The notes below the pieces were generated by a model. The model had not been told where the DNA came from. It saw only the letters and a program-made list of their open reading frames with translations, and did not search any database. The position numbers and the translations under genes were made by a program. Positions 33,952 to 41,602 of a DNA stretch of 64,000 nucleotides are shown here, piece after piece; positions within the stretch are counted from its first letter, which is position 1; every line of letters starts with the position of its first letter. Location of the stretch: positions 1 through 64,000 of the forward strand of contig DATAVB010000143.1 in NCBI GenBank assembly GCA_036267955.1, written 5' to 3'. The stretch comes from DATAVB01 sp036267955 (GTDB taxonomy: Bacteria > Actinomycetota > Actinomycetes > Mycobacteriales > QHCD01).

Positions 33952-34389
33952 ATGAGCACAAACGAGGAGCCCACCGAATCCGGGCAGGACTGGGTCGCCG
34001 AGCACGCCCGCCGCTACGTCGAGAGTGCCGGTGCGGACGGACACGACTGGCGGGGCGTGCCGACCCTGCTGCTCACCGTCCGGGGACGCAGCTCTGGCAA
34101 GCTGCGCCGTACCGCGTTGATCTACGGCGAGGACGAGGGCCGTTACCTCGTGGTGGCGTCGTTCGGCGGCGCCCCGAAGCACCCGCAGTGGTACAGCAAC
34201 CTGGTGGCCGAGCCGCAGGTGCAGGTGCAGGTGCGGGACGAGGTGTTCGACGCCGTCGCGCGGACGGCCGATCCCGCGGAGAAGGCCCGGCTCTGGCCCA
34301 AGGTGGCCGCGATCTGGCCGGACTACGACGAATACCAGAAGAAGACCGACCGGGACATTCCCGTGGTGATCCTGGAACGCGCCAGCTAG
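33952..34389 (+). CDS. Deazaflavin (F420)-dependent nitroreductase-family protein
   Basis: 145 residues from ATG 33952 with GGAGG 5 bases upstream. Ddn-like split-barrel: VPTLLLTVRGRSSGKLRRTALIYGEDEGRYLVVASFGGAPKHPQWYSNLVAEPQVQVQV is the F420-binding core (given here in parts: GRSSGKLRRTAL, FGGAPKHPQWYSNL). Ends DIPVVILERAS. Uses reduced F420 to reduce quinones or other acceptors. Divergent from the CopCD fusion across a 75-bp gap, so a shared promoter region is likely. Confidence 0.9.
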   Translation: MSTNEEPTESGQDWVAEHARRYVESAGADGHDWRGVPTLLLTVRGRSSGKLRRTALIYGEDEGRYLVVASFGGAPKHPQWYSNLVAEPQVQVQVRDEVFDAVARTADPAEKARLWPKVAAIWPDYDEYQKKTDRDIPVVILERAS

Positions 34390-34403
34390 TCGCCCCACCC
34401 ACT

Positions 34404-34467
34404 TGTTGATCATGCGGAAACTGTTCGCGACACGCCGTACGGAGCAACAGTTTCCGCATGATCAACA
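34404..34467. repeat. Intergenic palindrome, family A copy with 22-bp arms
   Basis: Arms 34404-34425 and 34446-34467 are perfect 22-bp inverse repeats starting TGTTGATCATGCGGAAAC-type, with the 20-base centre CGCGACACGCCGTACGGAGC. The GCGACACGCC word is shared with the centre of the 49029-49100 element, and TGATCATG with both other family A copies. It stands after a plus-strand gene, before a 271-bp AT-richer gap. Confidence 0.85.
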
Positions 34468-34738
34468 GCTAGGGGTGCTGACCAGGTCTGCCCGGCGCTA
34501 CGCCCGTCGACATGGTGGTCAACTCTAACGGAGGTTGTCCCGACGATTCGCGTCGGTGTTCTCACGAAATTGATTCAGAAATTGAGGTAACGCTTTTGCT
34601 GCCTGAAAGGGCATGGAATTCGCCCTCGCACATCACCCGCTCGGCGGTATGGATAGTCCGCATGTCGAGTTTGGCTATTAACCGTCAGCAATGAATTCCA
34701 ATGTCCACATAGGTGGGACAGAATGCGAGGAACCAATC
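34468..34738. other. AT-richer intergenic region upstream of a secreted peptide
   Basis: 271 bp with a visibly lower GC content than the flanks; it contains GAAATTGATTCAGAAATTGAGG, an 8-bp near-repeat (AAATTGA at about 34566 and 34577). No gene; probably the promoter of the small secreted protein. A -10/-35 pair cannot be assigned with confidence. Confidence 0.4.
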
Positions 34739-35038
34739 ATGCAGAACCTCCTTCGGAAGGCGGCAGTTATTGTAGCCGGCGCGGGAGCGGCTGGTGCGCT
34801 TGCCTTTGCCGGAAATGCTTCGGCGGCGACACCCGTGCACGAGTCAGTTTCGCATTCGGTCGTGCAACCCGCAGCTCTGCAGCAGCCGGCCCGGCAGTGG
34901 CGTTTCATCGACAGCTATTTCTGGGGCGCCGACTGTAATGCTGCCGGTAACCGCGGGATGGACAATGGCAACTGGAGCGCCTACGAATGTCGCGACGGAA
35001 GCGCATTCAGTGACTACAATCTGTGGGTCTGGTACTGA
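34739..35038 (+). CDS. Small secreted protein with two cysteines and aromatic C-terminus
   Basis: 99 residues from ATG 34739 (GAGGAA upstream). Signal peptide MQNLLRKAAVIVAGAGAAGALAF with cleavage at ASA (29). The mature 70 residues have Cys66 and Cys84, likely one disulfide, and end DYNLWVWY; Trp, Tyr and Gly are over-represented (GNRGMDNGNWSAYECRDG). Codons are less GC3-rich than neighbours, which suggests recent transfer or an expression constraint. No catalytic motif. It resembles small exported actinobacterial peptides of unknown role. A strong terminator follows 12 bp later. Confidence 0.8.
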   Translation: MQNLLRKAAVIVAGAGAAGALAFAGNASAATPVHESVSHSVVQPAALQQPARQWRFIDSYFWGADCNAAGNRGMDNGNWSAYECRDGSAFSDYNLWVWY

Positions 35039-35050
35039 GCGCGGCAGAAC

Positions 35051-35081
35051 AGGTGGCCCCGGCGAAATGCCGGGGCCACCT
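35051..35081. terminator. Hairpin terminator between convergent genes
   Basis: AGGTGGCCCCGGC (35051-35063) and GCCGGGGCCACCT (35069-35081) form a perfect 13-bp stem with loop GAAAT. It lies between the secreted-protein gene and the convergent MocR gene (stop at 35083) and serves both. Confidence 0.85.
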
Positions 35082-35082
35082 C

Positions 35083-36513
35083 TCATGCCACGTGCACCTG
35101 CGGATCGCCGGTGCCGCCCTGGAAGGTCTCGGTGTGCGCCCGCTCGAGCCGTCCGACCGCCTCGACCAACTCGTTCTCGCTGAGCGTGTACGGAATGCGC
35201 AGGTAGTTCTCCATCGAAGCCGCCGCGCCGAACCGCGGTCCGGGCGCCACCACGACACCGTGCCGCCGGGCCGCGGCCGACAGCGCGCTGCTCACCGGCG
35301 CTTCCAGCCGGACCCACAGCGCCATCCCGCCCTGTGGCAGGAAGAATGACCAGTCCGGGAAGGTCTCGCGCACCGCCCCGACCAGCGCATCACGTCGGCT
35401 CTCCAGATCCCGGCACCGCTGGGCCACCGCGGCGGGGCCGGCTGCCAGCAGCTGACAGGCGATGAGTTGTTCCAGTACCGGTTGCGACATGTCGACCACC
35501 GCCCGCAGGTCGGCCAGCCGGCGAATCAGTGGAGCGTTCGCCCGGATCCACCCGATGCGCAGCCCACCCCAGTAGCGCTTGGACATCGAGCCGAGGCAGA
35601 TCACCCGTTCCCCGCCGTCGAAGCTGGCCAGTGAACCAGGTTCGGTCGCGCCGAAGGTGAGCCCGACGAAGGACTCGTCGGAGACGAGATAGCTCCCGGT
35701 CCGGCGGGCCACCTCGGCGAGAGCGCGCCGCGTCTGCGCCGGCATCAGCCAACCGGTCGGATTCTGGAACTCCGGGATCAGATAGGTCAACGTCGGCGTC
35801 GACTGACGCATGGTGTCGCTGAAGAGCTCGACGTCCCAGTCGGCGTCGCCGAGACCGACCGGCACCACCCGGCAGTTGTTGCCGCTGACCGCGGCCAGCG
35901 CGTTCGGATACGTCGGGCATTCCATCAGCACCCGCTCGCCGGGTCGGCACAGCAGCCGCAGCAGCAGGTCCAGCCCGTGCTGCGCCCCGCTGGTCACCAG
36001 GATCTCCTCGGCCGCCGTCGGTACGCCGCGCCGTCGGTAACCGGCCGCGAGCTCCTCGCGCAGCTCGGGCAGGCCGGCCGAGTCGTAGCCGTGGTTCCGG
36101 CTGTAGTCCGGCAGCAGATCGAGCGCGGCCTGCGCCGCGGTCCCGAATATCGGCTGGGTCGCGGGCATGGCGGCGATGGCGAGATCCAGCACGCCGTCCG
36201 GACTTGTGGTCGGCACCCAGCCGGCCGCCCGGCCGCCCGACTGCCCGCGGGGCAGCGTGATGACGCTGCCGGAGCCGCGCCGGCTGCGCAGGTACCCGTC
36301 GGCGCGCAGGCGCTCGTACGCCGCGGCGACGGTGGTCCGGCTGATCTCGAGGCTGCCGGCAAGTTCGCGTTCGGCGGGTAGGCGCGCGCCGGCCGGCAGG
36401 CGCCCGTCCCGGACGAGCCCGGTCACGGCGCCGGCCAGGGTTTCGTACGCACTCCCGGTCCCGCGCCAGTCGCCGAGCAACCGGGACAACTGCAAGCCGC
36501 TGACGATACGCAC
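35083..36513 (-). CDS. MocR-type regulator (GntR DNA-binding plus aminotransferase fold)
   Basis: 476 residues. N-terminal GntR winged helix (about 20-85: AVTGLVRDGRLPAGARLPAERELAGSLEISRTTVAAAYERLRADGYL, with the basic RRGSG turn). The remainder is a class I aminotransferase domain: VTSGAQHGLDLLLRLL, EFQNPTGWLMP, SDESFVGLTF and SMSKRYWGGLRIGW with the PLP lysine. MocR proteins use PLP as a sensory ligand, and some control pyridoxine or GABA genes. It is divergent from a YczE-type membrane gene, a known MocR partner; that gene is its likely target. Confidence 0.92.
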   Translation of the reverse strand: MRIVSGLQLSRLLGDWRGTGSAYETLAGAVTGLVRDGRLPAGARLPAERELAGSLEISRTTVAAAYERLRADGYLRSRRGSGSVITLPRGQSGGRAAGWVPTTSPDGVLDLAIAAMPATQPIFGTAAQAALDLLPDYSRNHGYDSAGLPELREELAAGYRRRGVPTAAEEILVTSGAQHGLDLLLRLLCRPGERVLMECPTYPNALAAVSGNNCRVVPVGLGDADWDVELFSDTMRQSTPTLTYLIPEFQNPTGWLMPAQTRRALAEVARRTGSYLVSDESFVGLTFGATEPGSLASFDGGERVICLGSMSKRYWGGLRIGWIRANAPLIRRLADLRAVVDMSQPVLEQLIACQLLAAGPAAVAQRCRDLESRRDALVGAVRETFPDWSFFLPQGGMALWVRLEAPVSSALSAAARRHGVVVAPGPRFGAAASMENYLRIPYTLSENELVEAVGRLERAHTETFQGGTGDPQVHVA

Positions 36514-36629
36514 GGCACTTCCCCCCGCCGATAGATGTCAGTCCACCTGTTCGCGATTGGATCTTTTCATGAGGGCCAATTATCGGCAAGCTGAAGAGGT
36601 GAATCGGCGAACGCGACAGACTCCGACGA

Positions 36630-36659
36630 AATTGGCATCATCGCTCACTGCAATTGGCA
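36630..36659. promoter_or_regulatory. Candidate MocR operator: AATTGGCA direct repeats
   Basis: AATTGGCA occurs at 36630-36637 and 36652-36659, 22 bp apart (two helical turns), just upstream of the YczE start. Related GATTGG and CCAATT words lie at about 36555-36581. MocR dimers commonly bind two direct repeats this far apart; assignment here is inference. Confidence 0.5.
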
Positions 36660-36664
36660 CCTCG

Positions 36665-37372
36665 ATGCGGTCAGCGGGAGCCGCATGGCGTCCGTATCCG
36701 AGGCCGGTCCGCCGACTCTCCCAGCTCTACGTCGGTCTCGTTCTCTACGGCTTCTCCGACGGCCTGCTGGTGTTGGCCGCGCTCGGTCTCGATCCGTGGG
36801 ACGTCTTCCATCAGGGCCTGGCCCGCCGGACCGGCATCGAGATCGGCACCTGGTCGATCATCGTCGGCGCCGCCGTACTCCTGCTGTGGATCCCGCTGCG
36901 TCAGTGGCCCGGTCTCGGCACCGCCAGCAACGTGGTGGTCATCGGCCTGGTGGTCAACCTGACGCTGGCCGAGGTGCCGGTGCCGCACGACCTGCCGATG
37001 CGTGTCCTGCTGCTGGTCGGCGGTGTCGTGCTCAACGGGATGGCCACCGGTTGCTACATCGGCGCCGGTCTCGGGCCGGGGCCGCGGGACGGTCTGATGA
37101 CCGGCCTGGTCGCCCGTCGCGGCGGGTCGATCCGGCTGATCCGCACCGGCATCGAGCTGACCGTGCTGGCGATCGGCTGGCTGCTCGGCGGCACGGTCGG
37201 CATCGGCACGATCGTGTACGCCGCCGGCATCGGCCCGCTGGCGCATCTGTTCATTCCGCTCTTCAGCCGCGGCCTCAAACGCAACGCCGTCGGCGACACC
37301 AGTCACACCAACGAAAGCCACCCAGACAGCAGCGACACCGAGATGGAGACCGTGCCATGCGTCGACTCTTGA
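36665..37372 (+). CDS. YczE/YitT-type membrane protein
   Basis: 235 residues from ATG 36665; ATG 36569 would add 32 residues, but no ribosome site supports either strongly. About five membrane helices: SQLYVGLVLYGFSDGLLVLAALGLDPWDVFHQGLARRTG, WSIIVGAAVLLLWIPLRQWPGLGTASNVVVIGLVVNLTL, MRVLLLVGGVVLNGMATGCYIGAGLGPGPRDGLMTGL (quoted in parts below 20 residues: GLVLYGFSDGLLVLAALGL; ATGCYIGAGLGPGPRDGL). YczE proteins pair with MocR regulators in Bacillus and actinobacteria; transport role suspected. The hydrophilic tail has Asp/Ser/His residues. Confidence 0.85.
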   Translation: MRSAGAAWRPYPRPVRRLSQLYVGLVLYGFSDGLLVLAALGLDPWDVFHQGLARRTGIEIGTWSIIVGAAVLLLWIPLRQWPGLGTASNVVVIGLVVNLTLAEVPVPHDLPMRVLLLVGGVVLNGMATGCYIGAGLGPGPRDGLMTGLVARRGGSIRLIRTGIELTVLAIGWLLGGTVGIGTIVYAAGIGPLAHLFIPLFSRGLKRNAVGDTSHTNESHPDSSDTEMETVPCVDS

Positions 37373-37560
37373 GCCGGCTATCAGCGGCCAACGCCGACCA
37401 GATTGCCCTGTGGGAGAGATATCTGAACGCGCAGCGTCCGTGGCAGGCACAGCCACCGACGCTGCGCTGGGGCTGGACCCCACGCGGGTGGCGGCTGCGC
37501 GGCAGCGTACTGCCCGAGATTCGCCCGCAGGTCGGCCGCCGGCCGGTGGACCACCCGTAG
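37357..37560 (+). CDS. Small basic Trp-rich hypothetical protein
   Basis: 67 residues from ATG 37357, overlapping the YczE gene by 16 nt, so translation is probably coupled. It begins MRRLLSRLSAANADQIALWERYLNAQ and has RPWQAQPPTLRWGWTPRGW, ending RPQVGRRPVDHP. It has several Trp and Arg and no membrane helix or signal. Short proteins with the same LWERYLN/RPW layout are familiar from actinobacterial genomes, but I know no function. It is adjacent to a hairpin terminator. Confidence 0.7.
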   Translation: MRRLLSRLSAANADQIALWERYLNAQRPWQAQPPTLRWGWTPRGWRLRGSVLPEIRPQVGRRPVDHP

Positions 37561-37576
37561 CCACTGGATCGTACGG

Positions 37577-37603
37577 CGCACCCCACCACCGAAAAGGGGT
37601 GCG
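37577..37603. terminator. Possible hairpin terminator
   Basis: CGCACCCC (37577-37584) and GGGGTGCG (37596-37603) form an 8-bp stem with an 11-base loop (ACCACCGAAAA). No T-run follows. It may end the YczE unit. Confidence 0.45.
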
Positions 37604-37685
37604 TGCTCCACCCCGATCCGGGGCTCAACCCGCTGCCCGTAGCCGCCGTAGGCGACGAGCATGAAGTCATCCAAGAGATGGCGGG

Positions 37686-37982
37686 GTGAGCATCATGACG
37701 GGTCAACTGGTGGGCACGCGATGTGCCGGATCGACGGCGTTCGCCGAATTGCCACGACCCAGGCGAATGTCGCACGTGTTGTTCGCCGGGCCGGACGGTC
37801 CCACCGGTTGGCTGATTCGGCTGCAGCCGCGCACCCTGGTCGACCGGTTGCACCCGGCCAGGATGCGCGACCGGCTCGCCGCGGTCGATCCGGTCGACTA
37901 CGCCGGGGGACTCAACGATCTCGCGTCGGGAACGCCGGAAACCCTGCTGCGGCTGGGTTTCACGGTGACCCGCACCGAGTAG
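37686..37982 (+). CDS. Small hypothetical protein
   Basis: 98 residues from GTG 37686; ATG 37695 is an alternative. The sequence includes MTGQLVGTRCAGSTAFAEL, MSHVLFAGPDGPTGWLIRL, a TLVDRLHPARMRDRLAAVDP stretch and TLLRLGFTVTRTE. A single compact domain, with no motif I recognise. GC3-rich codon use supports a real gene. It ends 10 bp from the convergent deacetylase-like gene. Function unknown. Confidence 0.55.
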   Translation: MSIMTGQLVGTRCAGSTAFAELPRPRRMSHVLFAGPDGPTGWLIRLQPRTLVDRLHPARMRDRLAAVDPVDYAGGLNDLASGTPETLLRLGFTVTRTE

Positions 37983-37991
37983 CCGGCTCGG

Positions 37992-39203
37992 TCAGCCGCG
38001 GGGCCCGGTCTCCGGAGCCTCCGCCTGCAGTTGGGCCAACCGGTGCGGGTCCTGCGCCTCCATCCAGCGGACCACGTCGATGAACGGCACGCAGTACGTG
38101 TTGGGCTTTCCGCAGGCCTTCAGGGCGAAATTCGCCAGTGCCTGCGTGTACGCGTTGTTGTTCCATTCCTCGAAATGATTGCCGAGAATCAGCGGCGCGC
38201 GATTTCCGTTGTAGGTGGCGCCGTACATGTCGAGGTACGTCTGCGTGATCTGCGCCGTATCCTGGGCGGACTTCGCTTTCGGCACATTGGCGCTGGCCTG
38301 CTCCTGTGCGAACCAGAAGTTGTAGTCCATCGTGATGACCTTGTGGTCGGTGCCGGCGAGCGGGAAGTCGGCCATTCCCATCTGCCAGATGCCGTGCGCC
38401 TTCGTCGGCCAGGCGATGCCGGCACGGTCCGGGCTGGAGTCGTAAATCATCTTGTGCGCTCGCAACGCCGGAAAAAGCTGGTCGGTTTTGCCTTCCAGAC
38501 AAGGCGTGCGCTCGCCCTTGATGCTGCTGACCGGCACGGCGAGTTTTGGCATTCCGGGAATCATGTCCATCTTGGCGTGATTGCGATACACGTTGAAGAA
38601 CTGGTCGAGATCGCTGTTCCAGTCGGCCGTCGACCAGACGTTGCCGCCGGGCGGGTTGTCGGAACAGAAGTGCCCCATGAAGTGGGTGCCGATCTCGTCG
38701 CCCAGCGAATATCCCTTGTTGAGATCCTTGATCTCCTGGACCACGTCGGCCGGCGAGTTCCAGGATCCCAGCGAGCTCTTCCCGACCCCGTGCCCCGGAC
38801 CGTGATAGTTGTCCTTGTGTTGCTCGTCCAGGAGGTACAGGCCGGTCAGGAAGCCGGTGAATCGCAGCGGAACGCGTTTGGCGATGGACTGCCAGAATTC
38901 CCACTTTTCATGCCAGCCGACACCGTCGAACGAGAAGACGATGAATTGCGGCGGCTTTTCTCCGGGCTTGAGCTTCTTGGGCGTGAAATAGGCCGCGGGC
39001 CCGACCGGCGCCGGTTTGGTCGGCTGGGTAGTCGGTCTCGAACCGGGTTTGTCGCCCGTCGGGCTGCCGCTGGTGCCGGCCGCTGCGGAGGTTGTGTTCT
39101 TGGACGGATCGGGAGAGCCGTTGCTCGTGCTGCTGCAGGCGGCAGCCAACAAAGCGGTGGCGACGGTCAGTCCGACGGCCGCGGTCGCGAGTCGTCTGTC
39201 CAC
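37992..39203 (-). CDS. Polysaccharide deacetylase-like secreted lipoprotein
   Basis: 403 residues from GTG 39203 with GGAGG upstream; the longer frame to 39395 is not needed. Lipobox LLAAAC (Cys23) follows the signal helix, then a Ser/Thr/Pro linker. The body resembles carbohydrate esterase 4 enzymes: IVFSFDGVGWHEKW holds the motif-1 Asp, HFMGHFC the motif-2 histidines, LAVPVSSIKGER and ILGNHFEEWNNNAYTQAL later motifs. It would act on peptidoglycan or another glycan outside the cell. The DG in place of the common DD pair at motif 1 and the long insertions make it a divergent member. Confidence 0.75.
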   Translation of the reverse strand: MDRRLATAAVGLTVATALLAAACSSTSNGSPDPSKNTTSAAAGTSGSPTGDKPGSRPTTQPTKPAPVGPAAYFTPKKLKPGEKPPQFIVFSFDGVGWHEKWEFWQSIAKRVPLRFTGFLTGLYLLDEQHKDNYHGPGHGVGKSSLGSWNSPADVVQEIKDLNKGYSLGDEIGTHFMGHFCSDNPPGGNVWSTADWNSDLDQFFNVYRNHAKMDMIPGMPKLAVPVSSIKGERTPCLEGKTDQLFPALRAHKMIYDSSPDRAGIAWPTKAHGIWQMGMADFPLAGTDHKVITMDYNFWFAQEQASANVPKAKSAQDTAQITQTYLDMYGATYNGNRAPLILGNHFEEWNNNAYTQALANFALKACGKPNTYCVPFIDVVRWMEAQDPHRLAQLQAEAPETGPRG

Positions 39204-39489
39204 AGCGGGTGGCCTCCTGATTAGCCTCGGTTGCACGTCGTCGGTCCTGACGTCTGGGATCGGCGCCTCGTTGACATCAGTCGCGGTGGCAACACCGAAC
39301 CGGGCCCGGAAAAGGCAACATCGCCTGACCGATCGTCTCATCGCGCCATCGGCCCGGTCTCCCGGACACGCCGCCCAACCGGACCCCGTCACCACCTGCG
39401 ATCCGTCGGCCGCCCAAAAAGTTGGCGGAAATGTGAGATCGGTCTAACAAGCCTTCAATTCTGAGGTGCGGGCCTGCTGGTGAACCGAC

Positions 39490-40419
39490 TCAGCCCGACT
39501 GCGAGACGCGGGATTCGTCGATCGATTCACCGGAATCAGCGACCCGATCGGTCGGCCCACCCGACGAGCTGAGCTGGCCCGGCGAGCCGAGTTGGTCCGA
39601 CGGGCTCAGTTGGTCCGGCGAGCTCAGTTGGTCCGACGGGCTCAGCGGCTCCGGGTCCGACAGCGGAACGGAATCCAGCCGGCGGGCCCAGCGCGAGGCC
39701 GCGTAACTGATCAGATATCCGAGCCCGAGCGCCGCCGCCCCGGCCGGCAGATCCAGCACGTAGTGATTTCCGGTCGCGAGCACGTCGAGCCCGGTGAGCA
39801 CCGGATAGACCAGCCAGCCGTACCGGACGCCCCGGTGCTTCGCGGTCCGGAACATCGTGATGGCGCACCACAGCGCAAACGCGAAATGCAGCGACGGCAT
39901 CGAGGCGAATTGGTCCGCGGCCACCTTGGTCGGGCCGCTCTCGTAACTGCCGATGGTGTGGAAATGCGAAACCGTGTCGAGAACTCCGGAACCCGGAATG
40001 AGCCGCGGCGGCGCCGTCGGGGCGAACCAGAATACGGCCAGACCGATCAGGGCCATAAGCACGAATGCCCGGCGCTCGGCCCGGTACCGGTCGACGTGCC
40101 GGAAGATCAGCCACAGCAGGATGCAGATCGGCACCATGAAATGCATTGCCACGTAGTAGTAGTTGGCCAGCACGGCCAGCGGCTCGAATTTCGGCAGGGC
40201 CCGGTTGAGCGGATGCAGCAGGTCGATGTGCCAGCGCTGTTCGAGGTCCAGCAATGTGCGGCCCCGGTCGTAGGCGGCATGCGCCTGCAGCGGCACGTCG
40301 TCCTGGATCATCGAGTAGAGCCCGAAACCCAGGACGAGCAGCGCCGCCTCCTGCCACAGTCGCGGCGGTCGCTGGAGCGCTCGCCGCATTGTGGCCAGCA
40401 TTATCAGGATGGGCTGCAT
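39490..40419 (-). CDS. PAP2/AUR1-like membrane phosphatase or inositol phosphotransferase
   Basis: 309 residues, ATG 40417-40419. About six membrane helices. PAP2-family catalytic motifs: APTAPPRLIP (KxxxxxxRP-like region), SMPSLHFAFAL (PSGH-like) and ATGNHYVLDLPAG (SRxxxxxHxxxD-like). The ANYYYVAMHF and FAPTAPPR blocks are those of the AUR1-like bacterial phosphatidylinositol phosphotransferases. The C-terminal 60 residues are a Ser/Asp/Gln/Leu repeat (SPSDQLSSPDQLSPSDQL), encoded by tandem DNA repeats at 39568-39650. The body probably works on undecaprenyl-phosphate or phospholipid substrates. Confidence 0.8.
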   Translation of the reverse strand: MQPILIMLATMRRALQRPPRLWQEAALLVLGFGLYSMIQDDVPLQAHAAYDRGRTLLDLEQRWHIDLLHPLNRALPKFEPLAVLANYYYVAMHFMVPICILLWLIFRHVDRYRAERRAFVLMALIGLAVFWFAPTAPPRLIPGSGVLDTVSHFHTIGSYESGPTKVAADQFASMPSLHFAFALWCAITMFRTAKHRGVRYGWLVYPVLTGLDVLATGNHYVLDLPAGAAALGLGYLISYAASRWARRLDSVPLSDPEPLSPSDQLSSPDQLSPSDQLGSPGQLSSSGGPTDRVADSGESIDESRVSQSG

Positions 40420-40504
40420 CCCACCCCCGTCCGCCGTACGACCGCATCGTCGGTTCCAGACTACCGACCGGATCTTGCTGCGTCCCGGCAGAACTCGCCG
40501 GTGC

Positions 40505-41488
40505 CTACGACTGGACGGAGTCGTCCGCGGCGCTGAGGTGCGGCACTGGAACGGTGCCCATCCGGCCGGCCTGGAAGTCCTCGAAGGCCTGCACGACCTC
40601 GTCCCGGGTGTTCATCACGAACGGCCCGTACCGCGCGATCGGCTCCCGGATCGGCAATCCACCGAGCACCAGGATCTCCCAGCCGTTGGTCGCGGCCTGC
40701 GGCTGGGACGCGGCCGCCTGCATCGTCAGCGCGTCGCCGGCTCCGAATACCGCGAGCTGTCCCTCCTCAAGCGGACGGTCGCCGACACCGACCACACCGT
40801 GCCCGGACAGTACGTACACCAGGGCGTTGAAGTCCTGCGGCCACGGCATCCTCAGCCGGGCGCCGGGTGCGACGGTGGCGTGCAGGTAGGTGATCGGGGT
40901 GAAGGTGCTGCCCGGGCCGGAATGTCCGGCGAGGTCGCCCGCGATGATCCGCACCAACGCGCCGCCGTCGCCACTGGAGAGCAGGGTGGCGTCGCCGGCG
41001 CCGATGTCCTGATAGCGCGGCGCGGTGAATTTCGCCGATCTGGGCAGGTTCACCCACAGCTGTACGCCGTGGAACAGCCCGCCGCTGGCGACCAGCGCCT
41101 CCGGCGGCTTCTCGATGTGCTGCAGCCCGGATCCGGCGGTCATCCACTGGGTGGCGCCGTCGGTGATCAGCCCGCCGCCGCCGGTGGTGTCCTGGTGTTC
41201 GAACGCGCCGTCGATGATGTAGGTGACGGTCTCGAAGCCGCGGTGCGGGTGCCACGGCGTGCCCTTGGCCTCACCCGGCGCGTACTCCACCGCGCCCATG
41301 TGATCCAGCAGCAGGAACGGGTCGGCGAGCGACACATCAATGCCGGGGAACGGGCGGCGGACCTCGAAGCCCTCGCCCTCCAGATGCCGGGCGGCGGTGA
41401 CGACTTTGCTGACCCCGCGCCAGGCGGTGTCGGCGGGAAGGTCTGGCAGGCGGGGCAGGGTGAGTGTGTCGGCGGTGACGGCGGGCAT
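40505..41488 (-). CDS. Pirin-family bicupin protein
   Basis: 327 residues, ATG 41488. The metal site of pirins is intact: His80-x-His82 (HPHRGFET) and His124-x-Glu126 (QHIEKPPE). The second cupin begins around ATVAPGARLRMP. Bacterial pirins are often quercetin dioxygenase-like or regulatory Fe proteins; the role here is not clear. The gene is flanked by unrelated minus-strand genes. Confidence 0.93.
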   Translation of the reverse strand: MPAVTADTLTLPRLPDLPADTAWRGVSKVVTAARHLEGEGFEVRRPFPGIDVSLADPFLLLDHMGAVEYAPGEAKGTPWHPHRGFETVTYIIDGAFEHQDTTGGGGLITDGATQWMTAGSGLQHIEKPPEALVASGGLFHGVQLWVNLPRSAKFTAPRYQDIGAGDATLLSSGDGGALVRIIAGDLAGHSGPGSTFTPITYLHATVAPGARLRMPWPQDFNALVYVLSGHGVVGVGDRPLEEGQLAVFGAGDALTMQAAASQPQAATNGWEILVLGGLPIREPIARYGPFVMNTRDEVVQAFEDFQAGRMGTVPVPHLSAADDSVQS

Positions 41489-41602
41489 AGCGGCCTCCTC
41501 GAAATGACGGTACCCAGCGAACTTAGTTGAACTCGCAACTATTCCGACGCGATACGCCCGAGCGGCGGCCCGGTTCGACCGGACCGCGACAGATTGTGGT
41601 GG

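Noticed and set aside
32227..34389. Plus-strand frame of 720 codons across the CopCD fusion into the F420 gene
   Set aside because: Antisense to the fusion for most of its length; only the last 145 codons (from 33952) are a real gene.
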